Below the pieces are notes generated by a model. The model had not been told where the DNA came from. It made no database searches and saw nothing but the letters and a program-made list of their open reading frames with translations. Shown here one piece after another: positions 24,143 through 32,568 of a DNA stretch of 61,190 bases. The position numbers were made by a program, and so were the translations under genes. Origin of the DNA: Methylobacterium sp. J-078 (lineage in GTDB: Bacteria > Pseudomonadota > Alphaproteobacteria > Rhizobiales > Beijerinckiaceae); assembly GCF_022829285.1 (NCBI RefSeq), contig NZ_JAKSYI010000099.1, positions 1 to 61,190 on the forward strand. Direction: 5' to 3'. Every line of letters begins with the position of its first letter. Position 1 is the first letter of the stretch.

Positions 24143-24721
24143 ATGGGCGAGCCGTCGGACGCTCGGGAGACCCGTCCTGCCGCGACGGAATCGATCCGGC
24201 GCCCGCGCCGAGTCGTGCGGGTGCGTGCCGGCGGCGGCCGGAGATGGGCCGCCATCGCGCTGGGATTTCTCATGGCGAGCGGGAGCGGCGCGGACGTCCG
24301 GGCCGGCGTGCTCGAGAAGGCGGATCTGGACCGCGTCGCCTCCGTCAAGGCGAGCTTTACCGCGACCGCCATCGACGTCGGCCAAGCGCTTCAGCGGGCG
24401 GATCTCTCGGGGCTCGATCGCGAGTGCATCCAGACGATCGCGCAGGATCTCAACCAGATGGGCCAGGAGCTGTCGGGCTATGAGAACCTGATGAAGATCG
24501 AGACCCAGTTGAACAGCTTCAGCGACGAGAGCACCACCCGCGACGTCGTGCTCTACGCCCTGGACAAGGCCTTGCTGGTCCTGTCCGCGCAGCGCAAGCG
24601 CCTGGCGCAGCCGCCGGACCACTGCGCGAATCTGCCGGTCTCGACCGGCAAGGCTCAGTCGGTGCTCCGCGTCATCGAAGGGACGATCGTGACGCTCCAG
24701 GCCATGCGCGCCCGTCTGTGA
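24143..24721 (+). CDS. exported hypothetical protein
   Basis: Up to 192 residues. A Gly/Arg-rich N-terminus is followed by the hydrophobic stretch WAAIALGFLMASGSGADVRAG, which looks like a signal peptide or anchor. The mature part (about 145 residues) is helical with a Gln/Leu-rich region (ALQRADLSGLDRECIQTIAQDL) and two Cys residues far apart, one in ECIQ and one in DHCANLP, that could pair in the periplasm. The start is uncertain: ATG 24080, ATG 24143 and a GTG near 24220 are all possible. It sits divergently next to the HlyD gene, so a link to the peptide cluster is possible but unproven. I do not recognise the family. Confidence 0.6.
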   Translation: MGEPSDARETRPAATESIRRPRRVVRVRAGGGRRWAAIALGFLMASGSGADVRAGVLEKADLDRVASVKASFTATAIDVGQALQRADLSGLDRECIQTIAQDLNQMGQELSGYENLMKIETQLNSFSDESTTRDVVLYALDKALLVLSAQRKRLAQPPDHCANLPVSTGKAQSVLRVIEGTIVTLQAMRARL

Positions 24722-24873
24722 TCGTCGATCGCGGCCCCGCCCGCCGCCGCTCGAGGCGGAACCCGGCTACGCCGAATTGATGCGCCGGGCTTTTCGGAGC
24801 ATGCCTGCGCGATGCCCGAGGACGGCCGCCCCGGTGCGCTCGGCGGAATTCCGGAGCGCGGGGACGGCCATCG

Positions 24874-26139
24874 ATGATCAGGATCGCCATGCGCACGCCC
24901 GCCCTTCTCGCCCTCGCACTCCTCGCCGCCCTCGCGCCGCACCCGGTCCTGTCCGCGCCGGACGCCACCGTGCTCGCGGCGGCCAAGGCGCAGGACGGGC
25001 CCTATCGTGACACCCTGAAGGGGCTGGTCGACATCGATACCGGCACCGGCGACGTGCCCGGTCTCACCCGGGTCGAGGCGATCCTGAAGGGACGCCTCGC
25101 GGCGGCGGGGCTCACGGTGGAGAGCCGGGCCGCCCCCGCCTTCGGCGGCAACACCCTGGTCGGCACGCGCACCGGCACGGGCACGCGCCGGATCATGATG
25201 CTGGTGCATTACGACACCGTGTTCGGCACGGGCGACGCGGCCAAGCGCCCCTACACCGAGCGCGACGGACGCGCCTACGGGCCGGGCGTCGCCGACGCGA
25301 AGGGCGGCGTCGCGATGATCCTGCACGTGCTGGCCGCCCTGGAGGCGCTGCGCTTCGAGGGCTACGGCACCCTCACGGTGGTGCTCAATCCGGACGAGGA
25401 GCGCGGTTCGCGCGGCTCGCGCGAGGAGATCGCCCGACTTGCCCGCGACCAGGACGTGGTCCTGTCCTTCGAGCCGTCCTTCGCCGAGGCCGGCGTCGAC
25501 GCCGTCACGGTGGCGACGAAGGGCATCAACTACGCGAGCCTCACGGTGAAGGGCCGGGCCGCCCACGCCGGCGGCGCGCCGGAGGCCGGCCGCAACGCGG
25601 TGGTCGAACTCGCCCACCAGATCCTCCAGCTCCAGGACCTCGGCGATGCGGACAAGGGCACCAGCCTGCACTGGACCGTGATCCAGGGCGGCACCAAGCC
25701 GAACATCATCCCCGAGGCGGCGCGGGCGGAGGGCGACATGCGCTACTTCCTGCCCGCCGAGTACGACCGCGTGCTGGCGCAGGCCCGCCGGATCATCGGC
25801 ACCCACCGCGTCCCCGACACGCAGGTGAGCTTCGATCTGGCCAAGGGCCGGCCGCCGCTGCCGCGCAACCCCGCGACCCAGGCGCTGGGCGAGCGCGCCC
25901 GGGCGATCTACGGCGAGATGGGCGCCGAACTGGCCCTTGCCGAGATCGGCGGCGGCACCGATGCGGGCTACGCCTTCCAGCCCGACAGCCCGGGCAAACC
26001 CGCCATCCTCGAATCCCTCGGCGTCGTCGGCGGCCACTATCACAGCGCGGACGAGTTCGCGGTGCTGGCCAGCATCACCCCGCGGCTCTACCTCGCGACC
26101 CGCCTGGTGATGGAGGCGTCGCGGGAGCCGGCGCGCTGA
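24874..26139 (+). CDS. secreted M20-family metallopeptidase, glutamate carboxypeptidase-like
   Basis: 421 residues with a signal peptide (RTPALLALALLAALAPHPVLSAP, cleavage near residue 28). The M20 zinc ligands are visible: LVHYDTVFG (His), GPGVADAKGG (bridging Asp), NPDEERGS (catalytic Glu and a ligand Glu), LSFEPSF (Glu) and GGHYHSADE (His). The dimerisation domain lies at about 215-330 with TVKGRAAHAGGAPEAGRNA. It resembles carboxypeptidase G2-type enzymes that remove C-terminal Glu from peptides or folates. It follows the exported hypothetical protein by 152 bp and stands before glpD. It could act on peptides in the periplasm. Confidence 0.9.
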   Translation: MIRIAMRTPALLALALLAALAPHPVLSAPDATVLAAAKAQDGPYRDTLKGLVDIDTGTGDVPGLTRVEAILKGRLAAAGLTVESRAAPAFGGNTLVGTRTGTGTRRIMMLVHYDTVFGTGDAAKRPYTERDGRAYGPGVADAKGGVAMILHVLAALEALRFEGYGTLTVVLNPDEERGSRGSREEIARLARDQDVVLSFEPSFAEAGVDAVTVATKGINYASLTVKGRAAHAGGAPEAGRNAVVELAHQILQLQDLGDADKGTSLHWTVIQGGTKPNIIPEAARAEGDMRYFLPAEYDRVLAQARRIIGTHRVPDTQVSFDLAKGRPPLPRNPATQALGERARAIYGEMGAELALAEIGGGTDAGYAFQPDSPGKPAILESLGVVGGHYHSADEFAVLASITPRLYLATRLVMEASREPAR

Positions 26140-26234
26140 TCCGGTCCTTGGGCGACGGGACGCCGGGCGCCGTCCCGCGCGACGGCGGCCCGTGGAGGCC
26201 CGGCACGGCGGCGACGCGAGAGAGGGACAGGCCC

Positions 26235-27716
26235 ATGCGCACGTTCGACGTCGCCGTCATCGGCGGGGGAATCAACGGCTGCGGCATCGCGCGGGACGCG
26301 GCCGGACGGGGCTACGCGGTGATCCTCGCCGAACAGAACGACCTCGGCAGCGGCACCTCGGCCTGGTCGACGAAGCTGATCCACGGCGGCCTGCGCTACC
26401 TCGAGCACTACGAGTTCCGCCTCGTGCGCGAGGCTTTGGCCGAGCGCGAGGTGCTCTGGCGCATCGCGCCCCACATCGTGCGCCCGCTTCGCTTCATCCT
26501 GCCCCTGCATGCGGGCCTGCGGCCGGCCTGGCTGCTGCGCCTCGGGCTCTTCCTGTACGATCATCTCGGCGGCCGCAGGCGCCTGGCCGCCACCCGCCGG
26601 GTCGACCTGACGGGGCCGCTCGGCGCGTCCCTCAAGCCCGAGTTCCGGCGCGGCTTCGAGTATTCCGACGCCCGCGTGGACGACACCCGCCTCGTCGTCC
26701 TCAACGCCCGCGACGCGCGGGAAAGGGGGGCGGAGATCGCGGTGCGCACCCGCGTCGTGTCCGCCCGCCGCGTGGGCGACCTCTGGCACGTCGTGCTTCG
26801 CGACCTGCGCTCAGGCCGCGAGGAGACGGTGGCCGCCCGCTTCCTCGTCAACGCGGCGGGGCCGTGGGTCGACCGGGTGATCCAGGGTCCGATGGGCCGG
26901 AGCGAGGCCCGCCACGTGCGCCTCGTGCAGGGCTCGCACATCGTGGTGCGCAAGCTCTACGAGCACGACCGGGCCTTCATCTTCCAGAACGCGGACGGGC
27001 GGATCATCTTCGCCATTCCGTACGCGAACGACACCACCCTGGTCGGCACCACCGACCGGGACTTCTCGGGCGACCCGGCGGACGCGGCCATCACGGACGA
27101 GGAGACCGACTACCTCCTCGCGGCGGCCAGCGAATACTTCGCGCGAGCCCTGCGCCGGGCCGACATCGTCTGGACCTTCTCGGGCGTGCGCCCGCTCTAC
27201 GACGACAAGGCGTCGAAGGCCCAGGAGGCGACCCGCGACTACGTCCTGCGGACGGAGGGGGCGGGGGGCCAGGCGCCCGTGCTGAACATCTTCGGCGGCA
27301 AGATCACGACCTACCGCCGGCTCGCCGAGGACGCCCTGGCGGAGATCGGCGCCCATCTCGGCGCGCGCGGCGGCTCCTGGACCGGGACGGCGCCCCTGCC
27401 GGGCGGCGATTTCCCGGTGGATGCCGTCGGCGACGTCGAGGACCGCCTCGCGCGTGCGGCCCCCGGCCTCGCGCCGGGCACCGTCCGCCGCATGGTCGCG
27501 GCCTACGGGACGGACGCCCTGCGCATCGCCGAGACGCTGGGTGACGACCTCGGCCACGGCCTGCACGCGGGCGAGCTGCGCTGGATGATGACGCAGGAAT
27601 GGGCCCGCACCGCCGAGGACGTGCTCTGGCGCCGCTCCAAGCTCGGCCTCGCCTTCTCGGCCGAGGCCAGCGCAGCCCTCCAGTCCCGGATGGACGACCT
27701 TACCGCCGATGCCTAG
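26235..27716 (+). CDS. glpD: FAD-dependent glycerol-3-phosphate dehydrogenase
   Basis: 493 residues from ATG 26235, which is preceded by GAGGGACAGG. The FAD-binding motif VIGGGINGCGIARDAAGRGY begins near residue 7. GSGTSAWSTKLIHGGLRYLEHYEF is the typical GlpD signature, and FSGVRPLYDD and NIFGGKITTYRRLAEDAL are further conserved blocks. A helical C-terminal domain ends the protein. It oxidises glycerol 3-phosphate to DHAP at the inner membrane and passes electrons to quinone. The stop codon overlaps the end of the convergent Rrf2 regulator gene by 4 nt. Confidence 0.96.
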   Translation: MRTFDVAVIGGGINGCGIARDAAGRGYAVILAEQNDLGSGTSAWSTKLIHGGLRYLEHYEFRLVREALAEREVLWRIAPHIVRPLRFILPLHAGLRPAWLLRLGLFLYDHLGGRRRLAATRRVDLTGPLGASLKPEFRRGFEYSDARVDDTRLVVLNARDARERGAEIAVRTRVVSARRVGDLWHVVLRDLRSGREETVAARFLVNAAGPWVDRVIQGPMGRSEARHVRLVQGSHIVVRKLYEHDRAFIFQNADGRIIFAIPYANDTTLVGTTDRDFSGDPADAAITDEETDYLLAAASEYFARALRRADIVWTFSGVRPLYDDKASKAQEATRDYVLRTEGAGGQAPVLNIFGGKITTYRRLAEDALAEIGAHLGARGGSWTGTAPLPGGDFPVDAVGDVEDRLARAAPGLAPGTVRRMVAAYGTDALRIAETLGDDLGHGLHAGELRWMMTQEWARTAEDVLWRRSKLGLAFSAEASAALQSRMDDLTADA

Positions 27717-28159
27717 GCGCTGGCCCCCTCGGAGGCGGCCCGGCAGCAGGCGTCGAAGCCGCGCGCCAGCTCGGCGAGGCTGACACGGCCCAGGCGCGCG
27801 ACCAGCAGCGCCTCGGCGTCCCGCAGCGCGTCCTCCACGGCGGCGTTGACCACCCGCTCGACGGCGCAGTCCGGGTTCGGATGCGCGTTGCCGATCGCGA
27901 AGAGACGGGGGCCGCCGACCGCGCGGTGGATGTCGAGGAGCGAGACGGCCTCCAGGTCGGCCACGATCGCCCAGCCGCCGCCATGGCCCTTGTCGGAACG
28001 CACGTAGCCGGCCTCGCGCAGGCCCGCCATCGTCCGGCGCACGACCACGGGGTTGGTCCCGAGCATCCGGGCGATCGCGTCGGAGGTCATGGGTCCGTCG
28101 TGCCGCGCCATGTGGAGCAGCACGTGGAGCATTCGCGAGAGGCGGGTGTCGTGACGCAC
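27713..28159 (-). CDS. Rrf2-family transcriptional regulator
   Basis: 148 residues. An N-terminal winged helix (SRMLHVLLHMARHDGPMTSDAIARMLGTNPVVVRRTMAGLREAG) is followed by the wing SDKGHGGGWAI and a helical dimerisation part. The typical three-Cys cluster of Fe-S Rrf2 proteins (IscR, NsrR) is not present as such; Cys residues occur only in NPDCAVE and near the end in DACCRAAS. It therefore may not carry an Fe-S cluster. It is transcribed toward glpD and away from the methyltransferase gene at 28246, whose promoter it probably controls. Confidence 0.88.
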   Translation of the reverse strand: MRHDTRLSRMLHVLLHMARHDGPMTSDAIARMLGTNPVVVRRTMAGLREAGYVRSDKGHGGGWAIVADLEAVSLLDIHRAVGGPRLFAIGNAHPNPDCAVERVVNAAVEDALRDAEALLVARLGRVSLAELARGFDACCRAASEGASA

Positions 28160-28245
28160 GGCCCGACCCTTCGCACGATGACCCGGATTGGCAAAGCCGC
28201 ACGATCACGATACTTCTGATGTTGCATGATAAGGGAGGATCCGGG

Positions 28246-29025
28246 ATGCGGGCATTCCAAGACCCCGAGCGTTGGGACACGGTCGCGCGGCACTACGAGG
28301 AGACGGCCCATCCCTTCACCGCCCGCTTCGCGGAGGACGCCCTCGCGCGGGTCCCCCTCGATGCGCGCAGCCGGGTGCTCGACGTGGCGGCCGGCACCGG
28401 CGCCCTGGCGCGGGCGGCCGCGCGGACCGGGGCCCAGGTGCTGGCGACGGATTTCTCGCCCGGGATGGTGGCCCGCATCGCGGCGGCGGGTCTGCCGAAC
28501 GTCGAGGCCCGGGTGATGGACGGACAGGCCCTGGCGTTGCCCGACGGGGCCTTCGACGCGGTCTTCTCGATCTTCGGCGTGATCATGTTCCCCGACTGGC
28601 GCCGGGGCTTGTCCGAGATGGCGCGGGTGACCCGCCCCGGCGGGACCGGCGTCGTCGCGACGTGGCGGGACGAGGGCGCGGCGAGCTTCCTGCTGCTCGG
28701 CCGGATCCGCCGGACGCTGTTCCCCGAGCGCGCGGGCCTGCCGATGCCCGAGGCCGTGCGGGCGCTGAGCACGCCGCAGGATTTCGCGCGCGAACTCGTC
28801 GCCGCCGGCTACCGCGATCCCGAGATCGCGGTGGTCGTCCACGACTACGTGCTGGACGTCGCGGCGCTCGCCGACCCGGAGACCGTGTTCGGCCTGTCGC
28901 CGGACTGGACCGGCCTGGACGCGGCGGACCAGGCGGCGGTGGTCGTCGAGGCGCGCCGGATGGCCGGCGGCCAGGCGACCCTGCGCATCCCCTCGACCGC
29001 GCTGATCGCCGTCGCGCGCCGGTGA
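28246..29025 (+). CDS. class I SAM-dependent methyltransferase
   Basis: 259 residues. The SAM motif is VLDVAAGTGALARAAA near residue 45, motif II is ATDFSPGMVARI, and the UbiE/COQ5-like MDGQALALPDGAFDAVFSIFGVIMFPDWRRGLSEMARVTRPGG is the core of Methyltransferase type 11. The substrate is unknown. The start is ATG 28246 with AGGGAGG at 28230-28236; an upstream in-frame ATG at 28219 has no such site. It is divergent from the Rrf2 regulator gene. Confidence 0.88.
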   Translation: MRAFQDPERWDTVARHYEETAHPFTARFAEDALARVPLDARSRVLDVAAGTGALARAAARTGAQVLATDFSPGMVARIAAAGLPNVEARVMDGQALALPDGAFDAVFSIFGVIMFPDWRRGLSEMARVTRPGGTGVVATWRDEGAASFLLLGRIRRTLFPERAGLPMPEAVRALSTPQDFARELVAAGYRDPEIAVVVHDYVLDVAALADPETVFGLSPDWTGLDAADQAAVVVEARRMAGGQATLRIPSTALIAVARR

Positions 29026-29197
29026 GGCGCCTCGCGCATCTGTCATCGAACCGGCGCCGCCGGTACCCGTTGTGCGCAACGGCCTGCGCGCCCCGGTGGA
29101 CCGGGAGCTGGTAGACCGGGACCTGCGCGGGCGGATCGTTTCCGCCGACCGCGCCACCGCCCGGGCGCGCGTGACGGGCGCGCGCGAGGAGATGACG

Positions 29198-30508
29198 ATG
29201 CACACGGACGGGACGACCGGGGCGCCGCCGCGCCTCGAACGCAAGGCGGTCGCCGCCGTGGTGCTCGGCAACGCCCTCGAATTCTACGACTTCACGATCT
29301 ACGCCTTCTTCGCCAAACCCATCGGCGAGGCGTTCTTTCCGTCCCAGAACGCCACCGACAGCCTGCTCGCCTCCCTGGCCCTGTTCGGCATCGGCTACGT
29401 CATGCGGCCCATCGGCGGCATCCTCATCGGGGCCTTCGCCGACCGGGCGGGGCGCAAGCCCGCCATGCTGATCACCATCGCGCTGATGGCCGTCGGCATG
29501 GTGATGCTGGCGGCCGCCCCGGGCTACGAAACCCTGGGGGGCTGGTCGCAGGTCATCGTCATCGTGGGCCGGCTGATCCAGGGTCTGGCGCTCGGGGGCG
29601 AAGTCGGGCCCTCCACCGCCTACCTCCTGGAGGCCGCGCCCCCGAAGCACCGGGGCTTCGTGGCGAGCTGGCAGATCGCCAGCCAGGGCTGCGCCGCGCT
29701 GATCGCCGGCCTCGTCGCCTCGGTCCTGACCTATGCGGTGGGCGACGACGCCATGGCGAACTGGGGCTGGCGGGTGATGTTCGCGCTGGGCATCGGCGTC
29801 GTGCCGGTCGGCCTGATCATCCGCAGCCACCTGCCGGAGACGGCCGGCGCGGACGCCGATCCGGCCGCGGCCGAGTCGACCCTCGCGGTGGTCCGGCGCC
29901 TCGTGCGCGAGCACGGCCGGATGCTGGTCCTGACCTTCCTCATCATCGCGGCCTCCACCGTCTCGAACGCGGTGGGCACCAACATGCCGGTCTACGCCCA
30001 GGCCACCCTCGGACTGACCGAGACGGTCTCCACCGCCGTGCCGATCGCCCTCGGGCTCGCCTCCATCGTCTTTCCGCTGCTCGGCGGCTGGCTCGCCGAC
30101 CGGTTCGGCCGGCGCGCGGTGATGATCTGGCCCCGCGCCCTCATCGTGGTGCTGACCGTGCCGGCCTTCGCCTGGCTCGTGCGCGACCCGACCGGCCCCT
30201 CGGTCTATGCCGTGACCTTCCTGCTCTCGGCCCTCTCCTCGATCAACGCGGCGGCGATCATCGTGGCGATCCCCGAATCCCTGCCGCGGGCGGTGCGCAG
30301 CGCGGGCCTCTCCATCGTCTACGCCTTCTCGGTCTCGGTCTTCGGCGGCAGCACGAACTACGTCGTGAACAAGCTCATCGCCCTGTCGGGCGACAAGCTG
30401 GCCCCGGCCTACTACCTCGTGGCCTTCAGCATCGTGGGCACGCTCGCGGCCTTCCTCATGCCGGAAACCCGGGGCAGGGACCTCGAGGCGGACGCGCCGG
30501 CGCGCTAA
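29198..30508 (+). CDS. MFS transporter, metabolite:H+ symporter type
   Basis: About 436 residues with 12 predicted membrane helices. LGNALEFYDFTIYAFFAKPI at the first helix and GRLIQGLALGGEVGPSTAYLLE are characteristic of the MHS family (ProP, citrate and ketoglutarate carriers). GAFADRAGRKPAM is the loop 2-3 motif and WLADRFGRRAVM its copy after helix 8. GAGGAG directly precedes ATG 29192, so ATG 29198 has the better spacing. It is followed by a threonine dehydratase-like gene after 15 nt, so it may carry an amino or organic acid used by that enzyme. Confidence 0.9.
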   Translation: MHTDGTTGAPPRLERKAVAAVVLGNALEFYDFTIYAFFAKPIGEAFFPSQNATDSLLASLALFGIGYVMRPIGGILIGAFADRAGRKPAMLITIALMAVGMVMLAAAPGYETLGGWSQVIVIVGRLIQGLALGGEVGPSTAYLLEAAPPKHRGFVASWQIASQGCAALIAGLVASVLTYAVGDDAMANWGWRVMFALGIGVVPVGLIIRSHLPETAGADADPAAAESTLAVVRRLVREHGRMLVLTFLIIAASTVSNAVGTNMPVYAQATLGLTETVSTAVPIALGLASIVFPLLGGWLADRFGRRAVMIWPRALIVVLTVPAFAWLVRDPTGPSVYAVTFLLSALSSINAAAIIVAIPESLPRAVRSAGLSIVYAFSVSVFGGSTNYVVNKLIALSGDKLAPAYYLVAFSIVGTLAAFLMPETRGRDLEADAPAR

Positions 30509-30523
30509 AGCCGGGAGGGAACG

Positions 30524-31510
30524 ATGACGGCCGAATTCGGAATGCACGACATCCGTGACGCGGCCGAGCGCCTCGCGGGGCGGGTGGTCCACACCCCCGT
30601 GCTGCACGCGCCCATGCTCGACGCCCTGACCGGGTGCCGGGTGCTCGTGAAGGCCGAGTCGCTCCAGCGCACGGGGTCGTTCAAGTTCCGGGGCGCCCTC
30701 AACGCGATGCTGCAGCTCGGGGACGGCGCGCGGACGCGGGGCGTGATCACCTATTCGGCCGGCAACCATGGCCACGCGGTGGCGGCGGCGGCGCGGGAGG
30801 CCGGCTGCCCGGCGGTGATCGTGCTGCCCACCACCGCCCCGGCGATCAAGGTGGAGAACTGCCGCTGGTGGGGCGCCGAAATCGTGCTCTACGATCCAGC
30901 CGTGCAGGACCGCGAGGGTGTCTGCCGCGCCATCGCGGAGCCGCGCGGGCTGCACCTCGTGCCGCCGTTCGACGACATCGCCGTCATGGCCGGGCAGGGG
31001 ACCGCCGGCCTCGAATTCACCGCGCAGCTCGACGCCATCGGGGCACGGCCGGACGCGTTCCTCGTCTGCTGCAGCGGCGGGGGTCTCGCCGCCGGCGCCG
31101 CCACGGCGATCCGGGCGCGGTTCCCGGAGGCGGCCTGTCACGTCGTCGAGCCGGCCGGGCTCGACAAGATGGCTCGCTCCCTCGCCTCCGGCGTGCCGGA
31201 GCGCAGGCCGGCGGAGCCCGCCACCCTGATGGACGGGATCGCGGGTCCGGTGGCGGGCGCCCGGCCCCTGGCCGTGCTGCGGCGTCTCGGTGCCACGGGA
31301 CTGACGGTGACGGACGACGCGGCCCTGGCGGCGATGGCGGCCGCCTTCCGCTTCCTCAAGCTCGTCCTCGAACCGGGGGGTGCGGCCGCCCTCGCGGCGG
31401 TCCTGGCCGACCCGGGGCGCTTCGCCGGCCGGACGGTCGCCGTCATCGGCACGGGCGGCAACGTCGACGCGGACCTGTTCGCCCGGGCCCTCCTGCCGCC
31501 CCGGTCGTGA
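30524..31510 (+). CDS. PLP-dependent threonine/serine dehydratase
   Basis: 328 residues of fold-type II. The PLP-lysine motif is GSFKFRGALNAM near residue 48, SAGNHGHAVA binds the cofactor phosphate and ring, and CCSGGGLAAGAA is the Gly-rich loop. It has no ACT domain at the C-terminus, so it is a catabolic-type threonine ammonia-lyase, serine racemase or 3-hydroxyaspartate dehydratase rather than biosynthetic IlvA. It sits 15 nt after the MHS transporter gene and is probably in the same operon. Confidence 0.9.
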   Translation: MTAEFGMHDIRDAAERLAGRVVHTPVLHAPMLDALTGCRVLVKAESLQRTGSFKFRGALNAMLQLGDGARTRGVITYSAGNHGHAVAAAAREAGCPAVIVLPTTAPAIKVENCRWWGAEIVLYDPAVQDREGVCRAIAEPRGLHLVPPFDDIAVMAGQGTAGLEFTAQLDAIGARPDAFLVCCSGGGLAAGAATAIRARFPEAACHVVEPAGLDKMARSLASGVPERRPAEPATLMDGIAGPVAGARPLAVLRRLGATGLTVTDDAALAAMAAAFRFLKLVLEPGGAAALAAVLADPGRFAGRTVAVIGTGGNVDADLFARALLPPRS

Positions 31511-31519
31511 GGGCCGGTC

Positions 31520-32194
31520 TCAGGCGGCCCGGCCCGTGAGGATGCAGGCCCGCAGGGGCTGGACGAGGACGAACCGGCCTTGGTCGTCGCGGCCGGCCGC
31601 CGCCAGGAAGGCCGCCTCGATGGCCGCGCGGCGCTCCGCGATGGCCCCCGCCCGCGCCGGATCGGTCGCCAGGACGCGCGCCAGGAACGGGTCGAGGCCC
31701 CCGAAGGTCTCGGAGCGCGCGAAGGTGAGGTCGCGCTCGCAGGCGAGTTCCCCGGCGGTGACGAGGGCGTCGAGGGTGGCCTGCGCCGCCCGGCGAACCG
31801 CGGTCTCGTCCTCCACCGGCCGGAGCGCGGCAAAGAAGCTGCCCTCCGCCAGCGGCTCGACGACGACGATGCGGCCCCCGGGCCGAACGACCCGCACCGC
31901 CTCGCGCAGGGCCGCGCCGGCCTCCGGCATGTGGTGGAGCGTGTTGAGGAACACCGCCCCGTCGAAGGCGGCCTCGGCGAAGGGCAGATGCGCGCCGGAG
32001 GCGACCGCGAACTCCGCGCCGGGGACCGCCCCGGCGGCCTGCGTGATCGCGCCCGGGTTGGGGTCGATCCCCGTGACGCGCGCGCCCTCCCCGGCGAGCG
32101 CCCCCGCGAGGGCTCCGGGCCCGCAGCCGATATCGATGAGGCGCCGCCCGGGCAGCGGCGCGAAGGCCTCGCGGATCAGCGTCAGGGCATCCAT
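31520..32194 (-). CDS. class I SAM-dependent methyltransferase
   Basis: 224 residues. The SAM motif is LIDIGCGPGALAGALAG near residue 20, motif II is TGIDPNPGAI, and NTLHHMPEAGAALREAVRVVRPGG is the Methyltransferase type 11 core. The C-terminal half (about 130-224) is helical with acidic and basic patches. It is related in fold to the methyltransferase at 28246 but not a close copy. The substrate is unknown. It converges on the dehydratase gene 9 bp away. Confidence 0.87.
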   Translation of the reverse strand: MDALTLIREAFAPLPGRRLIDIGCGPGALAGALAGEGARVTGIDPNPGAITQAAGAVPGAEFAVASGAHLPFAEAAFDGAVFLNTLHHMPEAGAALREAVRVVRPGGRIVVVEPLAEGSFFAALRPVEDETAVRRAAQATLDALVTAGELACERDLTFARSETFGGLDPFLARVLATDPARAGAIAERRAAIEAAFLAAAGRDDQGRFVLVQPLRACILTGRAA

Positions 32195-32299
32195 GATTCG
32201 AGGCCTTTCGGGCGGACGCGGCGGCGCGCGCGGACATCCCGCGAGTGTCCATCAGGACGCGGCCCATGACGAGATCCCAGGATGATCCGGTTTCTAGCT

Positions 32300-32451
32300 G
32301 ATTGCTTCGGTCGGTCGCGACGTGCTCCCTCTCCTGGAAGGAGAGGGTTGGGGTGAGGTGGGTGACCTTTCCGGATGGGGCACGCCCCTCACCCCAACCC
32401 TCTCCCACACGGGAGAGGGGGCCCGTTCCGACCAGACCGACCGAAGCGATC
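32300..32451. repeat. dispersed palindromic intergenic element, copy A
   Basis: The outer arms GATTGCTTCGGTCGGTC (32300-32316) and GACCGACCGAAGCGATC (32435-32451) pair with one mismatch. Inside are nested hairpins: CCCTCTCC with GGAGAGGG, TTGGGGTGAGG with CCTCACCCCAA, and CCCTCTCCC with GGGAGAGG. The inner part is shared with the element at 50620-50790. It lies in the 374-bp gap between the methyltransferase and the dehydratase genes and contains no gene. Confidence 0.75.
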
Positions 32452-32568
32452 AACCGGCAGCGGCATGCGATTCGCGGCGCCCCCCGGGAGCCGCGGACCT
32501 TGTCCGGACCGGGCGTCTCCCGCAGAACGCGAACGGAGCCGGGCGAACCGGCCGCTCAAGGAAACGCC

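Noticed and set aside
28583..31141. An 852-codon minus-strand frame across the transporter and dehydratase genes
   Set aside because: It is low complexity (His/Asp/Arg/Gly-rich) and antisense to two genes with clear families.
32300..32451. CRISPR array from the repeated CCCTCTCC stretches
   Set aside because: The repeats are inverted arms of hairpins, not regularly spaced direct repeats with spacers, and no cas gene is near.
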